The notes: generated by a model from the sequence alone, not told the origin. 64,000 nt of DNA from Portunus trituberculatus (GCF_017591435.1 NC_059301.1:36220050-36284049), one strand, 5' to 3'. Shown: positions 1 through 12,686, counted from the first letter of the stretch. Numbers and translations are program-made.

Positions 1-157
1 TGAATAATACCCAGCTTCACTTCGAGAGTAAGACACTTCCTAGTCTTCTTAGGAATGTTAGGCCACACTGCAGGGCGTTTTGGTGGTAAGTTGAACTAAG
101 GAAGATGAGCTGCTGGTGACGCTGTTATGTTTTGACTGGGGAGTGAGTGGTGTGCGT

Positions 158-320
158 GATCTTGATCTTGATCTTGATGCTACAGGTGATGCAGAATTTC
201 TTCTGAGTCAGGCCTTTGTATCGGCAGCGCCTGTGTTGTCCACGAGAGGCTTGATCTTGATCTTTATTCTACAGGTGTCTCAGGATTTCTCCTGAGGCAA
301 GCCTTAGTACCAGCAGCTCC
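158..320. repeat. Two diverged copies of a CTTGATCTTGATC-containing repeat
   Basis: Units of roughly 75-90 bases at about 158-235 and 249-320 share the order CTTGATCTTGATC, CTACAGGTG, TTTCTYCTGAG and CAGCRGCKCCTG. This is a dispersed-looking repeat; no coding potential is evident. The following 330-520 contains TTCGTTAAA-type motifs but no boundary I can define. Confidence 0.5.
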
Positions 321-519
321 TGGTGTATTCAAAAGCCTGTCAGCTTGCATGTTATGGTGGGGCTTTTAAATTTGGAAAAAATTATCTGGATAAAACTTCG
401 TTAAAGCGAGTTTGGTGTTCGTTAAACGAGCAGATGGCAGTGAAACGAAACCTTCATTGTAGCAAAATTTTGTTGTGTGAACCTTCGTTACATGGGGGTT
501 GCCTGTATCTCATTCTTCA

Positions 520-1840
520 GTTTTGTTTCAACAATACACATTACATCTGGCTTTTTTTCTCTTTCAAATAGTCCCGAACTTCCAATATACTTGAAAACAA
601 ACCATCTATGTTAGTATAAGTCACTCTTAATTTATTGCCTCCTCCATGACCTCTTCTTTTTCATCTTTTTCCTTAAGTACCACTTCTTTAGTGTCATATC
701 CAGAACCCTCCAGTAAAAATTCTTCTTCTCTATCTCTGTCCTTTTCTCATTTTTTTTCCTTAGCCTCACTTCTTAGCACTTTCTCCTTTTCCTTTAAGTT
801 CATATCTTTTTTTTATCCATATTTCCTTGTGATCAACATCATTGGCTATCTTCCCTTTTCTAGCCATTATTTCTTCTACAGCCACTTCAGATCTCATTTT
901 CACCTTCATTGGTCTCTTATCCCCTTCAGTGTACCTTCCCAGCCTAAACACTTCCTCCACCTCCTGGTCAAATTCTTGTGTGCTGTCTTGTATCCTTTTT
1001 ATAACCGTTTTGGCCATTTCCTTTTCTTCACGTTCTTTTGTGAATTTATTTGGATTTTTCTTTTCTCTCATCCTGTAAATCATGAAGCTTTTCTTCTTGT
1101 CCACTGCATCCCTCACCATGCTTTCCTTTTCTTTGATAACCTCAATTACAGCAACTTTTGTGTTCTCCTGAATTTGTCTCTTTACCACTTCTGAAAATTT
1201 GACTTTTTCCTCCTCTTGTTCTTGTTTCCATTCACTTCTTAGTTCTTTCAATTTGTTTTCACCTAGACCACCTTCTATCCTGTCTGTAACCCCTTGTTGC
1301 ACTTTATCCTGCAAGTTCTGGCATGTGGTTTTTAGAGCGTCATTTTGCTTCCTTATTTCTAAAATCTCCTCTTTTAATTCTTGGTTTATTCCATTGACCT
1401 TTTCACATTCAGTTATTCTCAATTTCAAGGCTGTGTTTCCTGATACCAGTCGGTCATGTTTGTCCATGAGACTGGATATCGCCTCCTTCAAATATCTTAA
1501 TTTTCTTTCTACATTTACAAGTCTCCTCGTATTTCCTCGTTCATCTCGGAAACCTGAGAAATCCCTATCCATAGTATCTTCAGTCAGCTTTCTTAAACCA
1601 ATTGGTGTTTCTATATAGCGTTGATTTTTGGCCAGCATATGTTTTGGTTCCTCCATGCGCCTGGCAGCACTACTTGGTTCCATATCTCCTTGGCTATACG
1701 TAGTCTAACACTTATTTCATTTGGAGACAGGAGAACACTTTGGTCCCCCCTCCCCCTGTACATATGTCTAGGCCTGGGTCCAGTCCTTCTGTAGCACTCT
1801 CTGTGTGCTGCTCAGACACATACATCCTCGATGATGGGTG
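520..1840 (-). mobile_element. LINE copy A (family 1): 5' end, ORF1 and start of ORF2
   Basis: The copy reads right to left. The 5' leader (about 1840-1690) matches that of copy B (GGAGACAGGAGAAC near 1723-1736 and 5638-5652). It is followed by ORF1 and the first part of the endonuclease (YTNIDGLF near 600-640). The copy stops near 520 without reverse transcriptase. Its 5' end lies directly after the short (CA)n tail of copy B, so the two are head-to-tail. Confidence 0.85.
766..1683 (-). CDS. LINE ORF1 protein, family 1, open reading frame
   Basis: A 305-codon open frame. Residues ~45-210 are heptad-rich with high Lys/Glu content, consistent with a long coiled coil. The C-terminal third contains RLGRYTEGDKRPMKVKMRS, then AVEEIMARKGK and IWIKK, an arrangement like the RNA-recognition-like domain of L1-type ORF1 proteins. 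No CCHC zinc knuckle is visible. The role in such elements is RNA binding and nucleic-acid chaperoning in the retrotransposition particle. It is unusual here in having no stop or frameshift, while most neighbouring LINE genes are broken. Confidence 0.8.
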   Translation of the reverse strand: MEPSSAARRMEEPKHMLAKNQRYIETPIGLRKLTEDTMDRDFSGFRDERGNTRRLVNVERKLRYLKEAISSLMDKHDRLVSGNTALKLRITECEKVNGINQELKEEILEIRKQNDALKTTCQNLQDKVQQGVTDRIEGGLGENKLKELRSEWKQEQEEEKVKFSEVVKRQIQENTKVAVIEVIKEKESMVRDAVDKKKSFMIYRMREKKNPNKFTKEREEKEMAKTVIKRIQDSTQEFDQEVEEVFRLGRYTEGDKRPMKVKMRSEVAVEEIMARKGKIANDVDHKEIWIKKRYELKGKGESAKK

Positions 1841-1970
1841 CGCCATGTGTGTGTGTTTATCTAGTTGTATTATAGAGGGTTTGAGCGGGGCTCATAGTGT
1901 CCCGTCTCCATGTCTCCATTTAATCAAATTTTCCTTAAAGTTGTGCACATTATGTGCTGTAACAACTTCA

Positions 1971-4591
1971 TTATTCAATGCATTCCACTTCACCATTCTG
2001 TGTGGAAAACTGCATTTTCCAATACCCTTCACACTGCCTCATCCTGATCTTTACATATCTTCTTGTCCTATCTTCTTCTGCCACCAGCACCAGGTCTTCC
2101 TTGTCTATGTATTCAATGCCATTGACTATCTTGTACACTGTTATTAGATCCCCTCCCATTTCCTTCACTCATTCTTCATATTTTAGGTCCTTTAGTTCCA
2201 GCACCATCTTTGTAGCAATCTTCTGTATCCTTTCTAATCTTCTTATATCCTTTTTAGAGCTCAGAGACCACACCACTGCTGCATATTCCAGCTTTGGATG
2301 TATCATGCTTGTGATGATTTTTTTTATCATATCTTTGTCCATGTACTGTAATGCCACTCTTATATTAGTCAATGTTTTATATTATATGTTAATCCAAATA
2401 TCTTGCTTATGTGTTTTTTTGGGGGACTCAGATTTTCCTGTATGATCACTCCCAGATCTTTTCCTCTAAGTTTTCGTTATTTGTTCCTCACCCATAAAAT
2501 AGTTCCATGCCAGTCTTCTCTTACTCTTTCCTAGTTCCATTATGTGACATTTCTTGGTATTAAACTCCAATTTCCACTTCTTACTCCACTCATAGATTTT
2601 GTTCATATCTTCCTTTAACAGCAGATAGTCCTTCTTGGTTTTGATAACTCTTAGCAGCTTTGCATCATCAGCAAATAAATTAATACAACTGTTTACCCCA
2701 ATGTGAATGTCATTTACATAAATCTGAAACATAATGGGGGCTAACACTGACCTTGTGGCACTCCGCTTGTTATTTTACCCCAAGATGAATATGTATTTCT
2801 GATCACAGTTTTCATTTCCCTATCCTTCAAATAACCTATTGTCCATTCTAACAAAGTTCTTTGCAGTCCTCCTACTTTCTCTAGTTTCCAAAGTAGTCTT
2901 CCATGAGGGACTTTATTAAAAGCCTTTTTTATATCTAGGCATACTGTGTCCACCCATCAGTCTCTGTTTTCCAGTCCTGCAATAACTCTCGAGTAGAAGC
3001 TTAATAAGTTTGATACACATGACCCCCCCTTGTCATGAACCCAAATGGTCTGTTCAATATGACTTGTTCCTCTTCTAAATGTTTAACATTTTTTTTCTTT
3101 GACAATTATTTCACACAACTTCCCCAAAACACCTGTAAGTGATACTGGTCTGTACTTTAGTAGTTCAGTTATGTTTCCTCCTTCAAATATTGATATTACA
3201 TTGGCTCTCTTCCATTCCAGTGGAACTTTCCCTTCATTTAATGAACTTGTAATCGTTTCCCAAATTGGATCCAGTAGATGGTCTTTACATTCTTTTAATG
3301 CTCAACCTGATACACCATCTGGCCCCATTGCTTTTCTGACATCCAACTTATCCAATAATCTTCCAATAGCCTCCTTGTGCACTGTGATTTCCTGTAATCC
3401 TTGGCAATGCAATGTTCTATTAAGTTCTGTGAAATCTTCTGCAGTGAACACTGTTTTGAAGCTTTCATTCATTACTTCACACATTTCCTTCTCTATTTGG
3501 TATGTCTTCCCTCCTTTAATTATTTTTTCTATTATTTCCTTGTTCTTCATTTTTATTCACATCTTTTTTTATTCTTTGTTTTTATTCCCCACATCTTTCT
3601 CGAAGTTTCTTTCTTCCTCTCTTCTTATTCTAATATATTCATTTCTCTCACCCCTATACTGCTGTCTGTTATTGTCATTTCTCTGTTTTATGAGTTTCTT
3701 CCATGCTTTATCTTTTGCCTTTATAGCTTCTATGCATCTAGCATTGTACCTAGCATGTATTTTTTCTCAACTTTATAAAAAGGTACATAATTTTTTACTC
3801 CATTATATTTCTGTAAGAATTTAATCTCTCTCCTTTGTAGTTATCTCTGTAACTTATCCCATCCTCCTCCTGTATTTGCATCTCTAATGTCACATGATCA
3901 CATCTTCCTATTGGACTAAGGTATTGTATGATTGGAGGGGGCTCTGGTTTCTTTGTGAATACTAAGTCAAGCAGGGATGGTTCTTCTTCCCCCCTGTACC
4001 TTGTTAACTTCTCCACCCACTGATCCATTGTATTAACCATAGTCAACTGTAACACCTCCTCACTCCACTGTCCAACATAATGCATTACTTCCATCTATTT
4101 CCAGTTTACTCTTTTACAGTTAAAGTCTCCAACTAAAAGTATTCTTCCATGTCTTCTTATCATGTTATCTAGACACTTAATTACCTCTCTTTGCATATCT
4201 TTATGTTCTTCAATTCCCCATGTGGCACATATGTAACTATGATTTTTCTCTTGTTCAATTCCTCTGTTTTGATTGTTACTCCCATTACTTCCACTTTGTC
4301 CTCACCATATGTACATCCTCCACTCATATATTATCATGAACCATTACTAGCATTCCTCCTCCCCCCTTTATCCTTCCTGTCTCTCCTCCAGCTATTATAG
4401 CCTTCCTCTTTGAAGTTAACATGGATCTTCTCTCTTAATTTTATTTCAATGATGCACATTACATCCAAGTTTTTGGCCTTCAAATAATCCCTAACCTCCA
4501 ACATGCTGGATAACAACCCATCTATATTAGTATAAGTCACTCTTAATTTCTTGCCTCCTCCATGACCTCCTCCTCCTTCCATAGATACCAC
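1971..4591 (-). pseudogene. LINE ORF2 remnant (endonuclease and reverse transcriptase), family 1
   Basis: The endonuclease starts at 4591 with RVTYTNIDGLL, then RRDRKDKGG, and SPIGRCDHVTLE near 3900 (the conserved SDH position changed to CDH). The reverse transcriptase has KAMGPDGVSG (3302-3350), DIKKAFNKVPHGRLLWKLE, SGVPQG and the catalytic FADDAKLL (about 2660). The C-terminal domain has IHPKLEYAAVVW, RLERIQKIATKMV and GGDLITVYKIVNG. Several frameshifts make it non-functional. Confidence 0.85.
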
Positions 4592-4644
4592 TTCTTTAGT
4601 CTCCAGTAGAAATTCTTTTTCTCAATCTCCGTCCTTTTTTCACT

Positions 4645-5617
4645 TTATTCCTTAGCTTCATTTCTTAGCACTTTCTCCTTTTCCCTCTCCTCTAGGTTCA
4701 TATCTCTTTGTATCCATATATCTTTGGGTTCAGTACCATTGGCTAGCTTCCCTTTCCTAGCCATAATTTTCTCTACTGCCACTTGGGATCTAATTCTCAC
4801 TTTCATTGGTCTCCTATCCCCTTCACTGTATCTTCCCAACCTGATCACTTCCTCCACCTCCTAGTCCAGTTCTTGCATGCTGTCTTGAACTTGTCTGATA
4901 ATAGTTTTGGCCAATTCTCTCTCTTTACATTCTCTCGTGAATTTGTTTGGATTTTTTCCTTCATCCCAAAAAATCATGATACTTTTCCTCTTATCCATTG
5001 TATCTCACACAAGATCTTCTTTCTCTTTAATTACTTTTGTGTTTTCTTGAATTTCTTTCTTTACTACCTCTGAAGATTTAACTTTTTCCTCTTCCTGTTC
5101 TTGCTTCCATTCATTTCATAGTTCCTTCAGCTTGTTTTCACCCAATCCACCTTTCACACTGTCCACAATCCCATCCTGTACTTTTACTTGTAAGCTCCTT
5201 AAGGAGTTTTTGTAGTCTTGACATGTGGCTTTTAGTACATCATTTCGTTTCTTCATTTCTTGTATCTTCTCCTTTAATCCCTGATTGATTACATTGACCT
5301 TCTCACATCCTACTAATCTCAATCTCAGCTCTGTGTTTTCCATTGTCAGTCTCTCCTGCTTGTCCATTAAACTCGACCACTTCCTTCACGTACCTTAACT
5401 CCCTTTCCACGTTGATCAACCTCCTCATATTACCTCTTTCATCCTTAAATCCAGAAAAATTCTTGTCCATAGCATCCTCAGTCACTTTCCTTAGTCCAAC
5501 AGGTATTTCAATGTACCACTGATTTTCATCTGATGGCATATGTTTTGATTCTGTCATATGTCTGACACCACTACTCATTTCCATCTCTCTCTCTCCTTTT
5601 TTTTTCCGTCTATACAA
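4645..5617 (-). pseudogene. LINE ORF1 remnant, family 1
   Basis: Three overlapping frame pieces correspond to the ORF1 of copy A: an N-terminal piece with ETPIGLRK-like PVGLRKVTEDAMDKNFSGF, a coiled-coil piece, and a C-terminal piece with RLGRYSEGDRRPMKVRIRSQ. Frameshifts near 5340 and 5115 and missing bases break the gene. Confidence 0.8.
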
Positions 5618-5755
5618 TCCAAAACTTATTTATTATGGAGACAGGAGAACCTTATGGCCCCCTCCCCCCCCTGTACATACATCTAGGTCAGGCTCCAACT
5701 CTTGTTTGTAGCTTTTCCTTGCAAGCCGCTCAGAGAAGTCTTATTGGCATGGTGT

Positions 5756-6901
5756 TGTGCCTGTGTGCGCATGTGTGTACGTATACATGCACACTTTTTG
5801 GAGTTTGTCACTGTCATTAGATTCCTCTAGTGAGTAAAAATGACACACAACAAACAACTTGCAGGAATGTAGCACAAACTGGTGTCTGCTACTGGCCTGC
5901 CAGGCCAGGCAGTAGTTGGCAGTGGTGACACATTTAAAGCTTATATTATAATGAAAGTTAAGTTTTGTCTGATTTCCATTTTCCATTTAAAATAGGCCAA
6001 TCACAAAAAAAGTGAGACAAGTATTAAAGAAGCACGTCAGTTTAGTATAAGCAGCACAGACAGTAGGACTTGCATCACCTTAGACTGTGGTGTGTGTCTT
6101 TTGTCCAATACAGATGGAATTAATAATCACAATGTATACTGACATATTACAAGCCTCAGTTCAATCTCATAGAATACCTGCTGATTTACCATGTGATTAT
6201 TCCACTGGTAATTCATGATTCCACAAAGGCACTTATAACCAAAGGTGAAAAATCTTCAAGAGACCATTAACTATTCATGTTGTCAATCACTTTTTTTTTT
6301 TCCATATGCAATGTATCTAAAGAAAAAGCTTTAAATACACTAAAGACAGCTAAAGAAACAATGAAACAAAGCAATTCAATATTATATAAAGAAAGTCTGC
6401 TGATAAAATGGAGATAAGAGAAGTAGTGGAGGTAGTGGTAATGGTGGTGGTGTAGCAGTCAGTTCCAAGAGCTGGTTTAGTTGTCAGACAACTAAACATG
6501 AGAGGGAAATGGTGCTGTAGTCAAGCAAGTGGTGTGAGTTTGCCCAGCTTTATAGCTTCTAGATCATTAACATTTGATGCTTCATTCCTTTTATAATCAC
6601 AGGCTGGCTCTTACTTTTCTTTCCACATTAATTAAGATACTGTACAAGAAGCAATAATTTCCCAAAAATACAAACAAAAACATTGGAAAGGTTGTTTTCT
6701 TTAAGACACTTTGCCTTCTGGCCATGATGCAGATAAGCACAACACAGAGTGTCATTTATAATGTGTTGAGTTGGCAAAGTTACATATTAAGCTGCTTTTG
6801 TTAAATTTCTGTAATTCAATTGCCACCCATAATTATTTGGTACATAAGGAAATAGTAATGTAAATTCATAAACAAATACACACTTGAGTAATAAATAAAT
6901 A
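5756..6901. other. No gene recognised
   Basis: AT-rich sequence with short TG-rich stretches at its left edge and a purine run near 6290 on the opposite strand. Neither strand shows a convincing exon; the missing last exon(s) of Sec31 were looked for here and not found. Confidence 0.5.
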
Positions 6902-7853
<952 letters not shown>

Positions 7854-7855
7854 TA

Positions 7856-9248
7856 ATTCTTGTCAAAACAGTGTAGTTTTGGTTTTCTAAATATTTAAAT
7901 GGCATTTTCTTAATCCAGTACATAATTGGCCACAAAGATCCTGCTCCATATGGAAGCTCTTTGTGCATGCCACATCTTAATTATATCACACACAATTATG
8001 GTCAGTTACATATATATTTTAACCTCTTTTCACAAATGTGTCTCAAACATTTATGATTTATGTACACAGAAGAGAGTTGCATTTTTCCCTCAACAATGGT
8101 TAGGAAACTATATTACTTGAATTCACTAGAGACACTCTTAAAACAAATGCCACATGGTCACCGAAGAATAAGGATATCTGTCCCTGATTAAATCACAGTC
8201 TTGTGATGATTTGGCATGGTTGATGTTAGCATGACTAGAAGCTTCATGCTTCATGCTGGCAGTCTCCACAAACCTGCTTCAGCATCATCAACTTCTTGTC
8301 CCCAGAGTGTCCAACATGGCATCGGGAATCTCCATCCCACTGCTGGTCTTCCACACACTTCATAACATATTGAAGTCTTAGTTGAAAGGAATTACTGATA
8401 GTCAAGCCAAATATATATTTAATTCCACGGCTGGCTCAACTGCTCTACACAGCTGCGTGTAACTAGCTCTCAGCAGGAAGGTTGCATGCCCTACCTCACT
8501 TCTGATAATACCTTTCTCTTGTTAAATCCTGAACATTATTTACCTAACATTTATCAATAATTATGATTTTAAAAATTAACTGGACTGAATACATTGTTGA
8601 ATATAGTGTGCAGCCAAGTTGTTTCCTACCACAGAGATTATAATAGTGTAGAACAATATCAAGTAGCCCTTACACATGATTAAAGTGTCATTATAGCTGG
8701 AGTTGACTTGATTTACTCCACTGAATTTCCAACCATGCAAAGTATGAAGTTTTCAATCTTTTTTCATAAAAATAAAATTTCAACTTTGCTATCATTTATA
8801 CACTAGCATAATAGAATTACCCAAACACTTCTTACTGGAAAAATCATTTGTGAAATTAAAAGATAACAAAAAAGTCACCAGCACATTAGTGTTCAGGCAA
8901 TAAGTTTGATAGATATCAATGATGAAATAATCAATGAATTTTGAAACAAACTATCTAAATCCATCCACAACATTGTGTACAAGTGCAGTGGTCGTTTCAG
9001 CTGTGGGTGAAGCATGATGCACACCAATGTATGAAGATACAAAATCCAGAGTATAATTCTTTGAAAAGTGATCATAAAGACCACTATGCCTAATTATGTC
9101 TGGAAGCTGGAAGTTTTACTCTATTCATTCATCTTGAATGTGTTACCAAGGGCTAGTTCTGGATAAGAATGCATCAATATGTGAACTTGTAAATGGGTAA
9201 TAACTGAAATTAATGATGTCTTTGTACTTGAGGGGATAAACAACTCAC
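7856..9248. other. No gene recognised (left of Sec31 exon 13)
   Basis: This would be Sec31 intron or beyond. No exon for the C-terminal Sec31 domain is recognisable on the minus strand. No repeat boundary was identified. Confidence 0.5.
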
Positions 9249-9574
9249 CTTGCGGGAGGCTGAAGGTGGTGGAGGGTCATTCCAGCCTCGAGGTACAGAT
9301 GAATCCAAGGCAGCTGGGGTCTTGGCTGGTAACTGAGCTTGAGGATGTTGCTGCTGCTGCTGAGGATCTCCATACAAGGTGCTGTCTGTAGGAGATGACA
9401 TAGGGCTGAAGAACTGAGGTGCAGCTGATGGTGAAGTTCCAAGGGAAGTTGGGGTAACACCAGGGGGTGGGCTGAAGTAAGGCATGGGTTGGATAGGATT
9501 AAGCATGCCTGATGGGACTGATGAAGTGACTGAGGAGTCTGGAACATAGCGGCCAGGTCGTCCACGCCGCAGCC
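9249..9574 (-). CDS. Sec31: Sec31 exon 13: proline-rich region with Sar1/Sec23-stimulating motif
   Basis: Acceptor CTTCCAG before 9574, donor AAG|GTGAGT after 9249; two bases complete a codon, then 108 codons. It contains LRRGRPGRYV, a five-glutamine run and RGWNDPPPP. The GWNDPP sequence matches the NGWNDPPAL motif of animal Sec31A. In yeast Sec31 the Trp-Asn pair of the active fragment reaches the Sec23-Sar1 catalytic site and speeds GTP hydrolysis; the equivalence here is by similarity. The exon ends on a donor in phase 0, so at least one more exon with the C-terminal helical domain must follow; none was recognised in 1-9248. Confidence 0.95.
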
Positions 9575-9976
9575 CTGGAAGAGGAATGAAGAGTGATCTT
9601 TATCCAGTCCTTCAGTAAGAGAATAGCTGAAGCTTCCAAAACATTAATTTTTCAACTGTACCAATGCACCAAAGGTATTTACGTCACTTATCTTGAATAT
9701 AAATCTTATATCTTTAATTTCTCTACTTGATACAAGAAGGCAAAATAGAGAGTTATAAAACATATGTAGTAGTTCATTTATAATATAGGTAGGAACACAA
9801 CACTGATACTTTTTAGAACAATATCATTAAAATCTGTGTTACAAGCTTGAATTCACTTATCACAATATAAAATAAGCACTTCTATCTTAAATTGAATACT
9901 GGACTTTATTTGGTGAGCTCATAAACACTATGGCAAAAACAAGGCAATGTAATAAAACTGAGGGCAAAGACAAGCA
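9575..9976. other. Intron between exons 13 and 12, left part
   Basis: AT-rich intron sequence with no feature seen, ending at the hAT target duplication. Confidence 0.6.
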
Positions 9977-9984
9977 ATGCTAAT

Positions 9985-10441
9985 TAGAGATGTACCGATG
10001 CATCGGTATCGGAATCGGCGGTATCGGCCCATTTTATGGGTATGGGTATCGGTATCGGTATCGGCTTATTTTATGTCGATACTTCCGATACCTAAAAGGA
10101 ATTTACTACTTAGTGATATATTTGATATAAGATATTGATGATACCAAATTAATATAATACGGCGTATTAAGTTTCCGTGGTGATTACCATATGTCATAGA
10201 ATACTGTTTTCTGTGGTAATAAGCCACAACCTCTAAATTGGACGTGTATGAAACGCGTATAGGCTGAACTCCGGCATCCTGTCACATGGTCTGTTATGAG
10301 TCACCACGCATTCCCACTGTCTCTCAGTCAGATGCTGCTCCTCCACCCACACAAAGTTCACACAGGTGAAAAGCTTATGTTTTTGAACTATAATCTAAGA
10401 ATGTCAAACTTCAGATATTGAGAATCCAGCAAAATTATTTG

Positions 10442-10521
<80 letters not shown>

Positions 10522-11386
10522 GCATTTTGCATTATTGTAAATAACAGCATATTCTTATTTGAGTTATAATTAACAGTGCTAGTGTTAGCCTTTTCCAAGA
10601 TATCATACTGGACTAGGTGGAAGCTCGAATTATATATGTATATTAATTTTAATGCAAGTTTAATTTTTGAGTTACTTGTGTTAACCTAAGGATGTAAAAA
10701 TTCCATAACTAAGAAAGTAACAATTCTGTTTTGTAATCATGTGCATTGTGTATAATTTGTTGCATATTAATTATTTAAGATCATAGCAATACACTAGAAA
10801 TTTATAATAAACTAAACTTTTTTCTATTTAATTGAAAAGATTAGGTGAAAGCTAATTTTTCTGAATTGGTCTACTAATGTCTAATGAATTAATATCAAAG
10901 GATGTCAGATTTAATTAAAGAGAAACATACACAACAAAATGAGTTTCTTTTGCTAATATTATTGTCTGTTTTACAATTTTAATAATTTAAAAAATATTTT
11001 TGATCGTCAAAATATCGTCAATAAAATTGATAATAAAAATGCACAAGACCAAATGGTTGCTAAAGGAGTAAGAAGTAAGAATTTAAAATAATTGACAAGA
11101 ATCAGAAGACTGAGAAGATATTCATTCCAATTACTGAGTAATTTACCTTTGCAAATGGCTTCAAAAGGCTTCTAGAATTGCTCCTATTTCACAAACATTC
11201 TCAGAAGGACTTACAGCATCCCCCAAAACAAAGCCTCCCATCTGATAACGCTCGCCGTCCACCAACTCATCCTGGTGTCCAGTGCAGTAATCACTATAAG
11301 TAGTAGTATCGGTATCGGTGGTACCGGTATCGGCCCAATTATGTGGTATCAGAATCAGCCAAAATGTTGGTATCGGTACATCTCTA
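9985..11386 (+). mobile_element. hAT-type non-autonomous element, copy 1 (1402 bp)
   Basis: The ends are inverted repeats starting TAGAGATGTACCGAT. Flanks carry a perfect 8-bp target duplication, ATGCTAAT, at 9977-9984 and 11387-11394. An 8-bp duplication and TAGAG-type termini are typical of the hAT superfamily. Both subterminal zones are made of GTATCG/GATACC repeats. The interior holds a (TA)n tract (10445-10516) and no transposase. It sits in the intron between Sec31 exons 12 and 13. Confidence 0.88.
10445..10516. repeat. (TA)n microsatellite in hAT copy 1
   Basis: About 36 pure TA units inside the element; the same place in copy 3 (54606-54680) also carries (TA)n. Confidence 0.97.
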
Positions 11387-11416
11387 ATGCTAATGTGGAA
11401 ATAGTACATTCCTTAC

Positions 11417-11495
11417 CTCCTGCAGGTGATGGGCCTTGGGGTGGAGCAACAGCAACTGAAGGTGGAGCTCCATACTGGGGCTCCATAGGAGTAAT
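11417..11495 (-). CDS. Sec31: Sec31 exon 12: proline-rich linker
   Basis: Acceptor TTTGCAG before 11495, donor GGAG|GTAAGG after 11417; 26 codons plus one base (phase 1). It encodes ITPMEPQYGAPPS, then APPQGPSPAG, a Pro/Ala-rich segment of the linker. hAT copy 1 ends only 23 bases downstream of the exon (third TSD-side flank at 11387-11394), close to the donor site. Confidence 0.88.
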
Positions 11496-12077
11496 CTGCA
11501 AATAAGTTAAACTCACATCAGTTGTAACCCTGACATGCAAATAAATAACAATTGACTAGTCTTTCTCAATACAATGGAGGCATATTTGGTCATGTTCTTT
11601 TAAAATTTGGCTTTTCCAACCTACAATCCTTGCAAGACTTATGGATGAGACTCTAAGTAACTTGGCAGTATAGCAGATCATTAATTTCAGAATCAAATTG
11701 GGTGCTTGCAAACTAGACAGAGGCTACTCCTAGACTGTATCTCAAGTAATGCAGAAAGGATGCCAATCATCAATATTTATATAAACTCATTCAACACTAA
11801 CAATTTCTTGCAAGAAAAAAAAAAAAAAAAAAAAAAAATCATGACAAGTCTTAAATACCTAAAACACTTCAGACTTTTCAGCTAGTAATCTCAACTGAAA
11901 TATATACAGACCACAAGAATTATAACAAAGAATCTTAAATATCTAAAATATCTAAAAATTTTCTAGCTGTTAACCTTAACTGAAAATTCAAGGAAGACAT
12001 CAGAAGTAAATTATGAGATGTGAATTGTACTAGAATCAGTGAACCACACCTTATAAGACAAGCTGCATCTGCCTTAC
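11496..12077. other. Sec31 intron between exons 12 and 11
   Basis: AT-rich intron with a poly(A) run at about 11814-11838. It includes two similar AT-rich stretches around 11850-11960 (CTTAAATAYCTAAAA motif twice). Nothing else was seen. Confidence 0.6.
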
Positions 12078-12215
12078 CTGCTGCGGAACTGGACCTGATG
12101 GGTTCATGGGGTTGTAAAAGGTAGGATTCTGCATGGATGCACTCGGGGGCTGAGGGGGTGGTGCACCAAACACTGACCGCTGCTGGTCTTGCACTGATGG
12201 TGTGAACTGACTTGG
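12078..12215 (-). CDS. Sec31: Sec31 exon 11: proline-rich linker
   Basis: Acceptor CTAAACAG before 12215, donor CAG|GTAAGG after 12078, 46 codons, phase 0. It is rich in Pro, Gln and Ser, with a PPPQPP run and FYNPMNPSGPVPQQ. In the family this disordered region carries triple-proline motifs that contact Sec23 and connects cage to inner coat. Identification rests on splice sites, phase and composition. Other short proline-rich exons could lie in the 14.9-kb intron upstream. Confidence 0.85.
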
Positions 12216-12328
12216 CTGTTTAGGAAGGCAAAACCTGAATGAGTATAAGCATATGATGTATAAACAGTCTTTACCTTGTGTTCTTGTTCTCCACAATAGC
12301 TATAGTGCCTATATTGCAACTGTGTGTG

Positions 12329-12613
12329 TAATTCACCTCACCTCCTCGGTCACCTGCTGGTCACCCAGCCAGTCTTTCCCATTACGGAGCGAGCTCAGAG
12401 CTCATAGACCGATCTTCGGGTAGGACTGAGACCACAACACACTCCACACACCAGGAAAGCGAGGCCACAACCCTTCAAGTTACATCCCGTACCTATTTAC
12501 TGCTAGGTGAACAGGGGCCACACATTAAAAGGCTTGCCCATTTGCCTTGCCGCGCCGGGACTCGAACCCGGGCCTCTCGATTGTGAGTCGGCGTGCTAAC
12601 CACTACACTCGCG
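12329..12613 (-). mobile_element. tRNA-derived SINE (valine-like head)
   Basis: Read on the minus strand it starts next to the (CA)n tract and has a tRNA-like head: A-box TAGTGGTTAGCACG (12591-12605), anticodon-loop-like CTCACAA, and a perfect B-box GGTTCGAGTCC (12558-12568). A 200-base non-tRNA body follows, ending GGTGAATTACACACACA. Promoter boxes imply RNA polymerase III transcription. The CAC in the loop and the A-box resemble tRNA-Val; that origin is an inference. The continuing body rules out a real tRNA gene. Confidence 0.8.
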
Positions 12614-12620
12614 TATGTGT

Positions 12621-12686
<66 letters not shown>
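12614..12686. repeat. (TG)n microsatellite between SINE and LINE C
   Basis: Nearly pure TG joining the 5' end of the SINE to the 3' tail of LINE C. Confidence 0.97.

Larger units (their letters stand above)
1853..5755 (-). mobile_element. LINE copy B (family 1), near full length
   Basis: A 3.9-kb copy in order from right to left: 5' leader, ORF1 (5617-4645), ORF2 endonuclease (from 4591), reverse transcriptase (3550-2466), C-terminal domain (2372-1971) and a tail reading ACTAGATAAACACACACACA. It is interrupted by many frameshifts and stops. The right-hand flank (5757-5785) is TG-rich. It shares its 5' leader and ORFs with copy A. Confidence 0.88.

Noticed and set aside
646..1618. Plus-strand open frames rich in Ser/Phe/Leu opposite LINE ORF1 (similar ones at 3099-3824, 16124-16843, 42705-42989)
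   Set aside because: They are antisense shadows of lysine/glutamate-rich LINE genes, with no similarity of their own.
9985..10090. GATACC/GTATCG arrays considered as a CRISPR-like or satellite array
   Set aside because: Units are six bases without spacers, lie at both ends of a TIR element with an 8-bp duplication, and so are subterminal repeats.
12545..12612. tRNA gene with good A and B boxes on the minus strand
   Set aside because: No acceptor stem closes it and a 200-base body follows the B-box, so it is a SINE head. The same applies at 36409 and 56155.
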